Assembly (NCBI GenBank): GCA_051953655.1
Contig: JBQCIO010000130.1
Location: forward strand, 1 to 23,085
Source of the DNA: JBQCHF01 sp051953655
Lineage (GTDB): Bacteria > Actinomycetota > Actinomycetes > Motilibacterales > Motilibacteraceae
Direction of reading: 5' to 3'
Length of the DNA: 23,085 nucleotides
Part shown: positions 13,921-20,160 of the stretch, one piece after another
How the letters are laid out: each line of letters starts with the position of its first letter
How positions within the stretch are numbered: the first letter of the stretch is position 1
Program-made: the position numbers and the translations under genes
Notes under the pieces: model-generated
The model's input: the letters and a program-made list of their open reading frames with translations, nothing else
What the model was told of the DNA's origin: nothing
Database searches by the model: none

Positions 13921-14209
13921 CTCTCCTCATCAGGCGCTCCCATCGAACCGCAGGGGGCCGGTGCAGCGCTTCAGCATCCATGTGGTGAATGAGCGCCCCA
14001 AGACCCGCTAGGGTCCCGTGCCGCAGCCGCTCGGACACCACCGATATGCGCCGGACCGCGGCGAACAGCTCGCGCTGCACCTCGGCGCGGGTCTCCCCTC
14101 CCCTGACCGCCGGCCGCCCGGCGCGTTCCAGAGCGGAAGGCCGGGCGGCGGACTGGGCAAGGCGCGGCAGGGCGACACGAGGGCCCGGCTCATGACGCGG
14201 TGACCTCAT
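13901..14209 (-). CDS. Possible small Arg-rich protein, third gene of the sigma-factor operon
   Basis: A 102-codon frame starts with an ATG that overlaps the stop of the PKD-like membrane protein gene as ATGA. The middle part (EVQRELFAAVRRI, VVSERLRHGT) has strongly G/C third positions and helix-like character, while the two ends do not. No family is recognised. It overlaps the end of the fucU-like gene by 20 bp in the opposite direction and contains a 10-bp hairpin (14113-14122 with 14140-14149) that could be the terminator of either flanking gene. It may be a real accessory gene of the sigma factor operon, a decaying remnant, or chance. Confidence 0.3.
   Translation of the reverse strand: MRSPRHEPGPRVALPRLAQSAARPSALERAGRPAVRGGETRAEVQRELFAAVRRISVVSERLRHGTLAGLGALIHHMDAEALHRPPAVRWERLMRRVRPLPS
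14113..14149. terminator. Possible terminator hairpin between convergent units
   Basis: Ten perfect base pairs, GCCGCCCGGC (14113-14122) with its complement (14140-14149), enclose a 17-base loop. It lies about 190 bp after the mutarotase stop and 57 bp after the stop of the PKD-like gene. The long loop makes it weaker than the other hairpins in the window. Confidence 0.35.
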
Positions 14210-14967
14210 CCGACGGTGATCTGCGCGGTCCGGCTGACGCCGCCCACGGGCGGGCACGCGGTCGCGGTGAAGGTGACCGTGTAGGTGCCTGGCCGCGGGT
14301 AGGTGTGCTCCAGGCCCTGCCCGAACGTCTCGTCCAGAGGGACGAGCGGGGCGGCGGCGCGGCAGACCACGTCTCCGCCGTCGCTCCCGCCGGGCATCGA
14401 GCCGTCGCCCCAGTCGATCCTGGTCCCGGTGGGCTCCACGTTGGCGGCTCCCAGCGGCTTCCCGGTGAGGCCGTCGTAGAGCTCTGGAACCTGCCCGTGC
14501 ACGCGGGCGGTCAGTCGGACCGACGAGGCGGTCGACCCGGGCTGGACAGCGAGCTCGACGTCGAGGCTGGGGACCGGTGCGGCCGGCGGCCGGCGGACCG
14601 GCAACGAGGCAGAGGCGGACGGCGCGCTCGAGGGCGACGTCGGGGAGACCGTCGCTGACGGCGACACGGCGGTCGGCGCGGGGAACGGCGGCGAGATCGC
14701 CTGACCGCCCTCCGAGCTGCGGGCAGCGGTCGGGGCGGGACCGGTCGACGTCGCCACTCCGGCGACCACGTCTCCGGCCGGCCGGAGCGAGGCCCAGGTG
14801 CCGGCGCCGCCCACGACGACGGCTACGGCAGCTCCGGCGGTGACCCATCGGGCTGCTTGCCGCCGTCGCTCCCGGCGGATGACCCTCCCGGCGGCAGGTG
14901 GGACGGTGTGGCGCGAGACGTCGTCGCGGAGCCGCTCGAAGGCGTCCTGCAGGTCCAGGTGGTCCAT
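14206..14967 (-). CDS. One-TM membrane protein with extracytoplasmic PKD-like domain
   Basis: A 253-residue protein. Residues 1-37 are polar and basic (DAFERLRDDVSRHTV, then RRERRRQAARW) and cytoplasmic. One membrane helix follows (VTAGAAVAVVVGGAGTWASL, about 38-57). A Ser/Pro/Ala-rich linker leads to a C-terminal domain ending with IDWGDGS, then HTYPRPGTYTVTFTA and SRTAQITVG, the pattern of PKD or related beta-sandwich domains used for cell-surface binding. It lies directly after an ECF sigma factor gene. ATG 14967 is chosen; GTG 14976 would overlap the sigma stop as GTGA and add three residues. The place and the short basic N-terminus suggest an anti-sigma or co-sensing role, but no zinc-binding anti-sigma HxxxCxxC motif is present. 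Function is unproven. Confidence 0.75.
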   Translation of the reverse strand: MDHLDLQDAFERLRDDVSRHTVPPAAGRVIRRERRRQAARWVTAGAAVAVVVGGAGTWASLRPAGDVVAGVATSTGPAPTAARSSEGGQAISPPFPAPTAVSPSATVSPTSPSSAPSASASLPVRRPPAAPVPSLDVELAVQPGSTASSVRLTARVHGQVPELYDGLTGKPLGAANVEPTGTRIDWGDGSMPGGSDGGDVVCRAAAPLVPLDETFGQGLEHTYPRPGTYTVTFTATACPPVGGVSRTAQITVG

Positions 14968-14972
14968 CTGAA

Positions 14973-15518
14973 TCACTGCTTCCCGCACTCGTAGGGGATG
15001 GTGGCCGCGCCGTCGGCGGCTGGGTGGTCGGGGGTCGCGTCGTCGGCGAGCAGGGCCGCCAGCGCCTGGCGGCCTCGGAAGAGGCGGGCCTTGACCGTTC
15101 CCTCGGCGACGTTCTCCACGGTGGCGATCTCGGCGACGGTCCGACCGCCCATGTGATGCAGCACGAGCGCACGGCGCTGGGCCTCGGGCAGGCGCCGCAA
15201 GGCCGTCACCAGGGCCACCGAGTCCGGGCCGGGTCCCGCGGCGTCGGCCGGCGGCCCGTGGCGGACCAGCGACCGCAGCGCTGTCCGGGCCTTGCGCCAG
15301 CGACTCACCGCCAGCCGGTGACCCACCAGGCGCACCCAGGCGCCGGGGTTCTCGAAGCCGCTCACCGCGTCCCACCTGGTCCATGCCCGGCCGAACGCCT
15401 CCTGCGCCACGTCCTGGGCGCCAGCGTGGTCCCCGGTCAGGGAGTAGAGCTGAGCGACCAGTGGCGCGTAGGTGGCCCGGTAGAACTCCTCGAACCCGGC
15501 GCGTCCCCGGCTGTCCAT
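14973..15518 (-). CDS. ECF RNA polymerase sigma factor (SigE-like)
   Basis: A 181-residue group 4 sigma factor. Region 2 spans about residues 8-75 (FEEFYRATYAPLVAQLYSL, AQDVAQEAFGRAW, NPGAWVRLVGHRLAVSRWR; landmarks only). Region 4 spans about 108-160 (LRRLPEAQRRALVLHH, EIATVENVAEGTVKARLFRGR) with the -35-binding helix-turn-helix. No region 1 or 3 exists. Such factors steer RNA polymerase to a small regulon in answer to envelope or other outside signals, usually held back by a co-encoded membrane anti-sigma factor. The downstream one-TM protein is the candidate partner. ATG 15518 follows GGGGG at nine bases; GTG 15524 would add two residues. A candidate self-dependent promoter lies at 15562-15589. 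Confidence 0.88.
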   Translation of the reverse strand: MDSRGRAGFEEFYRATYAPLVAQLYSLTGDHAGAQDVAQEAFGRAWTRWDAVSGFENPGAWVRLVGHRLAVSRWRKARTALRSLVRHGPPADAAGPGPDSVALVTALRRLPEAQRRALVLHHMGGRTVAEIATVENVAEGTVKARLFRGRQALAALLADDATPDHPAADGAATIPYECGKQ

Positions 15519-15561
15519 GCCCACGTCCCCCCGAACCGTTCGCCCGTTCCTGTCATAGCCC

Positions 15562-15589
15562 TACACGCGGCCCCCGCCGGTGCGGTTGC
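15562..15589 (-). promoter_or_regulatory. Candidate ECF-type promoter of the sigma gene
   Basis: On the minus strand GCAACC (15589-15584) is followed after 16 bases by CGTGTA (15567-15562), and the sigma start codon lies 44 bases further on. An AAC-containing -35 box and a CGT-containing -10 box are typical of ECF sigma targets, so positive autoregulation is possible. The match is to a loose pattern only. Confidence 0.3.
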
Positions 15590-15641
15590 ATGCCGAGTCT
15601 CCCGTTCCGGGCCACGCCGGTCATCGGAAGGCGGGCTGCCG

Positions 15642-15970
15642 GCGGACTGCGCCCTGCGGGCGTGGATGTCGCAGGTGCTGGACCACGTGTCCACGAAGCA
15701 CGGCATGGCGGAGACGCTCGAGACCCTCTTGCAGAACGAACGGCTGGGCTCGCGGACGCGCGAGCAGATGACCGGAGCCGTCGAGGAGCTGCGCCTGGCG
15801 GCGTGGCCCAGGGAGTGCTGCGCGAGGACGTACCGAGCAGCGACATGCTCATGTCCCTGGTCGGCGGCACGCTCGCCGCCGGCGCTGAGCATCAGCGCGC
15901 CGCGCCCGAGCGGCTGCTCGACCTGCTGATGGACGCGATGACGACGACGGGCACGCGGAACCGCCGGTAG
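15642..15970 (+). pseudogene. TetR-family regulator remnant (C-terminal part, frameshifted)
   Basis: In one frame the DNA reads ALRAWMSQVLDHVSTKHGM, then GSRTREQMTGAVEELRLAA up to about 15802. The next frame continues AQGVLREDVPSSDMLMSLV and ends AAPERLLDLLMDAMTTTG before TAG at 15968-15970. Joined, this is the ligand-binding C-terminal half of a TetR regulator of the common actinobacterial type (LRAWM-DHV--K-GM ... L-TLL-AG-LR-DV---D-L). One base has been lost (or two gained) near 15801-15803. The DNA-binding N-terminal half is missing: 15550-15641 holds nothing like a helix-turn-helix. So it is a 5'-truncated, frameshifted pseudogene, and a sign of decay or rearrangement between the two catabolic blocks. 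Confidence 0.7.
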
Positions 15971-16116
15971 AGCGGGACGACCACAAGACCCGCAGTCTCG
16001 CGGGCGAGCGGGAGGACATGGCTTCGACCGTGCGCACGGCCATGGGGTGCACACCTCGCCCCGCCCCCGCCTGACCAGCCCGAGACGCGGCTGCGCCCTC
16101 GCGGCTTCCGTGACGA

Positions 16117-16236
16117 GTGACGCTGCGCTGGGCCACCCCGCTCGTGCTCGTGCTCGTGCTCGTCACGCACTCGGCCCGGTGGCCGCTGCTCGACCGCATC
16201 GGCCACGCCGTCCTCGCCGCCGCGCTCTTCAGCTGA
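16117..16236 (+). CDS. Candidate 39-residue hydrophobic microprotein (copy 2)
   Basis: GTG 16117 opens a 39-residue frame directly after an in-frame TGA at 16111. The product starts MTLRWATPLVLVLVLV and ends PLLDRIGHAVLAAALFS. It has a hydrophobic first half, possibly a short membrane segment, then a conserved LLDRIGHA core. The same sequence, frameshifted, occurs at 1964-2082. No clear Shine-Dalgarno sequence is seen (only GACGA), so expression is uncertain. The LVLVLVLV run comes from four near-perfect hexamers CTCGTG at 16141-16164, a slippage-prone tract that explains the length difference of two residues between the copies. Function is unknown. The alternative is that both copies are pieces of a repeat that only looks coding. 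Confidence 0.4.
   Translation: MTLRWATPLVLVLVLVTHSARWPLLDRIGHAVLAAALFS
16141..16164. repeat. Hexamer tandem repeat CTCGTG x4
   Basis: Three exact CTCGTG units and a fourth ending in C lie inside the microprotein frame and encode Leu-Val pairs. Loss or gain of one unit keeps the frame and changes the length of the hydrophobic stretch by two residues, the difference seen against copy 1. Confidence 0.6.
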
Positions 16237-16271
16237 CCAGACACATGGCCCGGCCCGGCGTGGCATCAGCC

Positions 16272-17882
16272 TCAGACGAGGTCGCCCGCGCGGATGATGG
16301 CGGCACCCTTCTCGCCGATCATGATGGAGGGCGCCTGGGTGTTGCCGGAGATGAGCGTCGGCATGACCGACGCGTCGACGACGCGCAGCCCTTCGAGCCC
16401 GTGGACGCGCAGCTGGGTGTCCACCACGGCCAGCTCGTCGCTGCCCATCTTGCACGACCCCACCGGGTGGTAGTCGGTCTTCGACCAGGCGCGGACGTAC
16501 TCCCGGACCTCCTCGTCGGACTGCACCTTCGTGCCCGGCATGAACTCATGCTTGATGAACGGCTTGAAGGCCTCGGTCTGGAGGATGCGGCGCCCCCAGC
16601 GGAAGCCCTCCATGGACACCGACCAGTCGTAGCCGTCCGGGTCGCCGCAGAAGTTGGGGTCGATCAGCGGGTGGTCCGTGACGGCGGCAGAACGCAGCCG
16701 GACCGACCCCACGCTGTGCGGGCGCAGGTTGCACGTGTTGATGGTGATGCCGTGTCCCTTACGACGCTGCCTGCCGTGGTCGATCACGTAGGCGGGCAGA
16801 CAGTGGATCTGGATGTCCGGGGCAGGAAGTCCCTCGCGGCTGTGGACGAAGGCGCCCGCCTCGCACACGGCCGCGGTCATCGGTCCCTTGCGGTAGAGCA
16901 GGTCCTGGAACATGTGGCGGGCTGCTCGGTCCCACCGGTCCTCCCGGTTGTAGCTGACCGGCTCGGTCTCGGCGGTGAGGTAGACGTCCATGTGGTCCTG
17001 GAAGTTCTTGCCTACGCCCGGTAGGTGGTGAACGGGCTTGACCCCCACGGCTTCGAGCTCGGCGGCGTCACCGATGCCGGAGAGCATCAGCAGCTTGGGT
17101 GAGTTCACGGCGCCGCCGCTCAAGATGACCTCGCGCTCGGCGCGGACGGTGGTCCGCTGCGTGCCGTCCTGGGTGAGGAACTCGAGCCCGACCGCGCGGC
17201 CGTGCTCGACCACGACGCGGGAGGCCAGGGCACGGGTGACGACGTAGAGGTTGTCCCGGTCGCGCGCCGGCCGCAGGAACGCCGTCGACGCGCTCTCGCG
17301 GCGCCCGTTGCGCTGGGTGACGTCGTAGAAGGTCACGCCGAACTGGTCGGCGCCGTTGACGTCCGCGTTGTAGGGCACCCCGAGCTCCTGCAGCGCGCGG
17401 ACGAAGGCCTTGGACAGCGGGTTGCACTCGATCTGGCTGCTGACCGCCATGTCGCCGCCGTAGCCGTGGTACTCGTTCGCGTACCGCTCGTGGTGCTCGG
17501 ACCTGCGGAAGTACGGGAGCACCCCGTCGTAGCCCCAGCCCTTGTTGCCGAGGTCCTCCCACCGCTCGTAGTCGTAGCGGTTGCCCCGGATGTAGATCAT
17601 CGCGTTGATGGAGGTGGAACCACCCAAGGTGCGCCCCTGCGGGTACCACATCTCGCGGCCGTTCATCTGCGGCTGCTGGACGGTCTCGAAGCCCCAGTTG
17701 ACGTCCGGGGTCGTGAGCTTGGTAAAGCCCACCGGGATGTGGATCAGCGGGTTGATGTCCCGTCCGCCGGCCTCGACCAGGAGCACCGACGAGCCGTCCT
17801 CGCTGAGCCGGTTGGCGACGACGCAGCCCGCGGCACCTGCGCCCACGACGACGTAGTCCACGGACAGGGGGAGATCGCTCAT
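16272..17882 (-). CDS. GMC-family FAD-dependent oxidoreductase (choline dehydrogenase-like)
   Basis: A 536-residue glucose-methanol-choline oxidoreductase. The N-terminal FAD motif GAGAAGC is at 14-20 (GxGxxG at G14, G16, G19), with the dinucleotide-binding acid in VEAGG near 36-40. The family signatures GRTLGGSTSINAMIYIRG (about 83-100) and SGGAVNSPKLLMLSGIG are present. The catalytic pair is H472 (DYHPVGSCKMG) and N514 (SGNTQAPS). GMC enzymes oxidise alcohols to aldehydes or ketones, passing electrons to oxygen or a carrier. No signal peptide is seen. ATG 17882 follows AAGGA, which overlaps a LacI-type operator. It is divergent from the lacI operon that encodes an aldehyde dehydrogenase and CoA enzymes, so its product is probably the aldehyde used there. 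The alcohol is unknown; choline is possible but no glycine-betaine genes are nearby. Confidence 0.88.
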   Translation of the reverse strand: MSDLPLSVDYVVVGAGAAGCVVANRLSEDGSSVLLVEAGGRDINPLIHIPVGFTKLTTPDVNWGFETVQQPQMNGREMWYPQGRTLGGSTSINAMIYIRGNRYDYERWEDLGNKGWGYDGVLPYFRRSEHHERYANEYHGYGGDMAVSSQIECNPLSKAFVRALQELGVPYNADVNGADQFGVTFYDVTQRNGRRESASTAFLRPARDRDNLYVVTRALASRVVVEHGRAVGLEFLTQDGTQRTTVRAEREVILSGGAVNSPKLLMLSGIGDAAELEAVGVKPVHHLPGVGKNFQDHMDVYLTAETEPVSYNREDRWDRAARHMFQDLLYRKGPMTAAVCEAGAFVHSREGLPAPDIQIHCLPAYVIDHGRQRRKGHGITINTCNLRPHSVGSVRLRSAAVTDHPLIDPNFCGDPDGYDWSVSMEGFRWGRRILQTEAFKPFIKHEFMPGTKVQSDEEVREYVRAWSKTDYHPVGSCKMGSDELAVVDTQLRVHGLEGLRVVDASVMPTLISGNTQAPSIMIGEKGAAIIRAGDLV

Positions 17883-17893
17883 GACATCCGTCC

Positions 17894-17907
17894 TTAGATT
17901 GGTCTAA
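17894..17907. promoter_or_regulatory. LacI-type operator 1, over the GMC gene RBS
   Basis: TTAGATTGGTCTAA has arms TTAGA/TCTAA. It lies 12-25 bases before the GMC start codon, and its end runs into the AAGGA ribosome binding site of that gene. Its sequence equals the reverse complement of operator 2 except for one base. Confidence 0.7.
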
Positions 17908-18088
17908 CGGCGCAGAGTGTGGCGGTGCTGCCACCGATCGACGCAAGAGCAGACTCATGAGCGTTATGGAACCGTGATCTGTATGCGCTCATCAGCGAAC
18001 ATAATGTCTTTCTTTTGGTTACGAGAAGGTAACGATCGCGCGGACGGTCTTGCCTTCCTCCCAGCCCCTCGGCTGACATGGCCACGTC
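17908..18088. promoter_or_regulatory. Divergent regulatory region between GMC and lacI genes
   Basis: This is the most A/T-rich stretch in the block and must hold both promoters. A separated inverted repeat ATGAGCG (17957-17963) / CGCTCAT (17986-17992) and a second one GTTAC (18018-18022) / GTAAC (18029-18033) are seen. CATAAT near 17999 is a possible -10 box, but no good -35 partner could be fixed for either strand. Confidence 0.4.
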
Positions 18089-18102
18089 TTAGACCGATCT
18101 AA
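18089..18102. promoter_or_regulatory. LacI-type operator 2, over the lacI RBS
   Basis: TTAGACCGATCTAA has the same TTAGA/TCTAA arms and the central CG usual for LacI-family sites. It ends 13 bases before the GTG start of the lacI-type gene, overlapping its AAGAGGGAG ribosome binding site. It lies 195 bp from operator 1, a distance that would allow looping. Confidence 0.75.
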
Positions 18103-18115
18103 GAGGGAGCGGCGG

Positions 18116-19144
18116 GTGGAGCGGAAAGTCACGCTCGCGACGATCGCGGAGGATGCGGGGGTCTCCAAGGCGACGGTCTCGCTCGTCGTGCGGGAGAGCC
18201 CGCTGGTGGCGGAGGAGACGCGCGCCAGGGTGCTGGCCTCGATCGACCGGCTCGGCTACGTCTACAACCGGGCCGCGGCTCGGCTGCGGAGCAGCAAGAC
18301 CGGCACGGTCGGGCTGATCGTCGCCTCGATCGCCAACCCGTTCTCCGCCGAGCTCGTCGCCGGGGTGGAGACCAAGATCAGCGAGCACGGCGGGACCCTG
18401 CTGTTCACGCAGCACTCCGAGTCCCTGGCCAGCCAGAAGCGCCAGATCGAGGTGATGCTCGAGAACCGCGTCGACGGCGTCCTCCTCATGGCTGCTCTCG
18501 GGACGCCGGAGGACCACCTGGCCCGGCTGCGTAGGGCCGGCATCCCGGTCGTGCTGGTCTCCCGGCGCGTCCCGGGGGCGCTCGCGCCGTATGTGGGCTC
18601 GGACAACCAGGGCGGCGCGCGGAAGGCGGGCGAGCACCTGCTCGAGCACGGCGCGCGACGGATCACCATGCTGGGCGGCTTCGCGGGATCCTCCCCCTTC
18701 ATCGAGCGCGAGGAGGGGCTGGTGACGGCCCTCGCCGTCACCGGAGGGACCGGGCAGCTCGCCACGGTGCCGGCCACGCCGACCCGGGACGCCGCCTACG
18801 ACGCGGCCCGGGAGCTGGTCAAACGGCGCGAGAAGCGCCCGGACGCCATCTTCGCCTACAACGACAACGTCGCCATCGGCGCCCTGGCCGCGCTGACAGA
18901 TGCCGGCGTGCAGGTGGGCGAGGAGATCCGCGTCGTCGGGTTCGACGACGTCCTCGGTGCCCGCTACACGATCCCGCCGCTGACGACCGTGCACTCCCGG
19001 CCCGCCCTCATCGGCTCGATCGCCGGGGAGAAGCTCCTGGCCTACATGGACGACGGGGAGGCGGACGGCGACGTCGTCATCCCGAACTCGCTGTCGGTGC
19101 GGGCCTCCTGCGGCTGCCACTACGACGGAGGTGCGACCTCATGA
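18116..19144 (+). CDS. LacI-family transcriptional regulator
   Basis: A 342-residue LacI/GalR-type regulator. The N-terminal helix-turn-helix and hinge are seen at about residues 5-60 (VTLATIAEDAGVSKATVSLVV and the hinge LRSSKTGTVGLIV). The rest is a periplasmic-binding-type effector domain, with IANPFSAELVAGVE, RVDGVLLM, DAIFAYNDNVAIG and VVGFDDV as marks. The late cysteines in RASCGCH are typical of the family. GTG 18116 follows AAGAGGGAG, which is part of operator 2, so autorepression is likely. It is the first gene of the operon and its stop overlaps the next start as ATGA. The effector is unknown, probably the sugar-like or alcohol substrate of the pathway. Confidence 0.9.
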   Translation: MERKVTLATIAEDAGVSKATVSLVVRESPLVAEETRARVLASIDRLGYVYNRAAARLRSSKTGTVGLIVASIANPFSAELVAGVETKISEHGGTLLFTQHSESLASQKRQIEVMLENRVDGVLLMAALGTPEDHLARLRRAGIPVVLVSRRVPGALAPYVGSDNQGGARKAGEHLLEHGARRITMLGGFAGSSPFIEREEGLVTALAVTGGTGQLATVPATPTRDAAYDAARELVKRREKRPDAIFAYNDNVAIGALAALTDAGVQVGEEIRVVGFDDVLGARYTIPPLTTVHSRPALIGSIAGEKLLAYMDDGEADGDVVIPNSLSVRASCGCHYDGGATS

Positions 19145-20160
19145 GATGGGCTCTGGTAGGAGCCAGCGACATCGCGGCGACGCGCGTGATCCCGGCCCTG
19201 CGGGCCACCGGCCACGACGTCGCGGGCGTGATGAGCTCCAGCGCCGACCGCGCGCGGTCCTACGCCGCCGACCACGACCTGGCCTGCTGGACGACCGACC
19301 TCGAGGACGTCCGCGGCTGGGGCGTCGACGCGGTCTACATCAGCAGCACCAACGAGCGGCACGCGCAGCAGGCCGTCTGGGCCGCGCGGGCCGGTCTGCA
19401 CGTCCTGTGCGAGAAGCCGCTCGCCCTGACCGTGGCCGACGCGCAGGCGATCGTGGACGCCGGCACCGCCCACCGCGTCGTCGTCGCCACGAACCACCAC
19501 CTGCGCTCCTCCGCGGTCATCCGCAGGGCCCGCGAGCTGGTCGTCGACGACACCGTGGGTGAGCTGCGCGCCGTCCGCATGCACCACGCGGTGTTCCTGC
19601 CCGAGCGGCTGCGCGGCTGGCGCATCACCGACGCGGAGGCCGGCGGCGGAGTCATCCTCGACATCACCGTCCACGACGCCGACACCCTGCGGTTCCTGAC
19701 CGGCCGCGAGGTCACCACCGTGACCGCGGTGACCGCGAGCCAGGCCTTCGGCGGGCCCGGCATCGAAGACACCGCCTTCTGCGTGATGACGCTCGAGGAC
19801 GGCGCCGTCGCGACCACGCACGAGTCGTTCGCGGTGCCGCACGCCTTCACCGCCGTCGAGGTCCACGGAAGCGACGCCTCCCTGTACCTGCGCGACGTGC
19901 TCACCCAGGACCCCGTCGGACAGCTCGTGCTGCGCCGGGACGGGGTGGAGACCGAGGTCGAGGTCGGCGAGCGCGAGGACCTCTACGTGGTCATCCTCGA
20001 GGCGTTCGCCGCGGCCGTGGGCGGGACCGGCGCCCCGACCTGCACCGCCGGCGACGGTGTGGCGAGCCTCGCCATCGCCCTCGCCGCCCGGCTGTCGGCG
20101 CGGGAGCACCGGACCGTGCACCTGTCCGAGATCATCGACGCTCCTGGTGGTGTCGCGTGA
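19141..20160 (+). CDS. Gfo/Idh/MocA-family NAD(P)-dependent oxidoreductase
   Basis: A 339-residue protein with an N-terminal Rossmann fold (WALVGASDIA at 3-12), the EKP motif at 91-93 (CEKPLALT) and the C-terminal alpha/beta domain with GGGVILDITVHDADTLRFL, where H178 is the usual catalytic histidine region. Family members oxidise or reduce a hydroxyl of sugars, cyclitols and related compounds, using tightly or loosely bound NAD(P). The ATG overlaps the lacI stop (ATGA) and the gene's stop overlaps the next start (GTGA), so all genes here are translated as a unit. The company of CoA-transferase, hydratase and aldehyde dehydrogenase is unusual for this family and suggests that a polyol- or sugar-like carbon skeleton is fed into acyl-CoA chemistry. 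Confidence 0.85.
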   Translation: MRWALVGASDIAATRVIPALRATGHDVAGVMSSSADRARSYAADHDLACWTTDLEDVRGWGVDAVYISSTNERHAQQAVWAARAGLHVLCEKPLALTVADAQAIVDAGTAHRVVVATNHHLRSSAVIRRARELVVDDTVGELRAVRMHHAVFLPERLRGWRITDAEAGGGVILDITVHDADTLRFLTGREVTTVTAVTASQAFGGPGIEDTAFCVMTLEDGAVATTHESFAVPHAFTAVEVHGSDASLYLRDVLTQDPVGQLVLRRDGVETEVEVGEREDLYVVILEAFAAAVGGTGAPTCTAGDGVASLAIALAARLSAREHRTVHLSEIIDAPGGVA

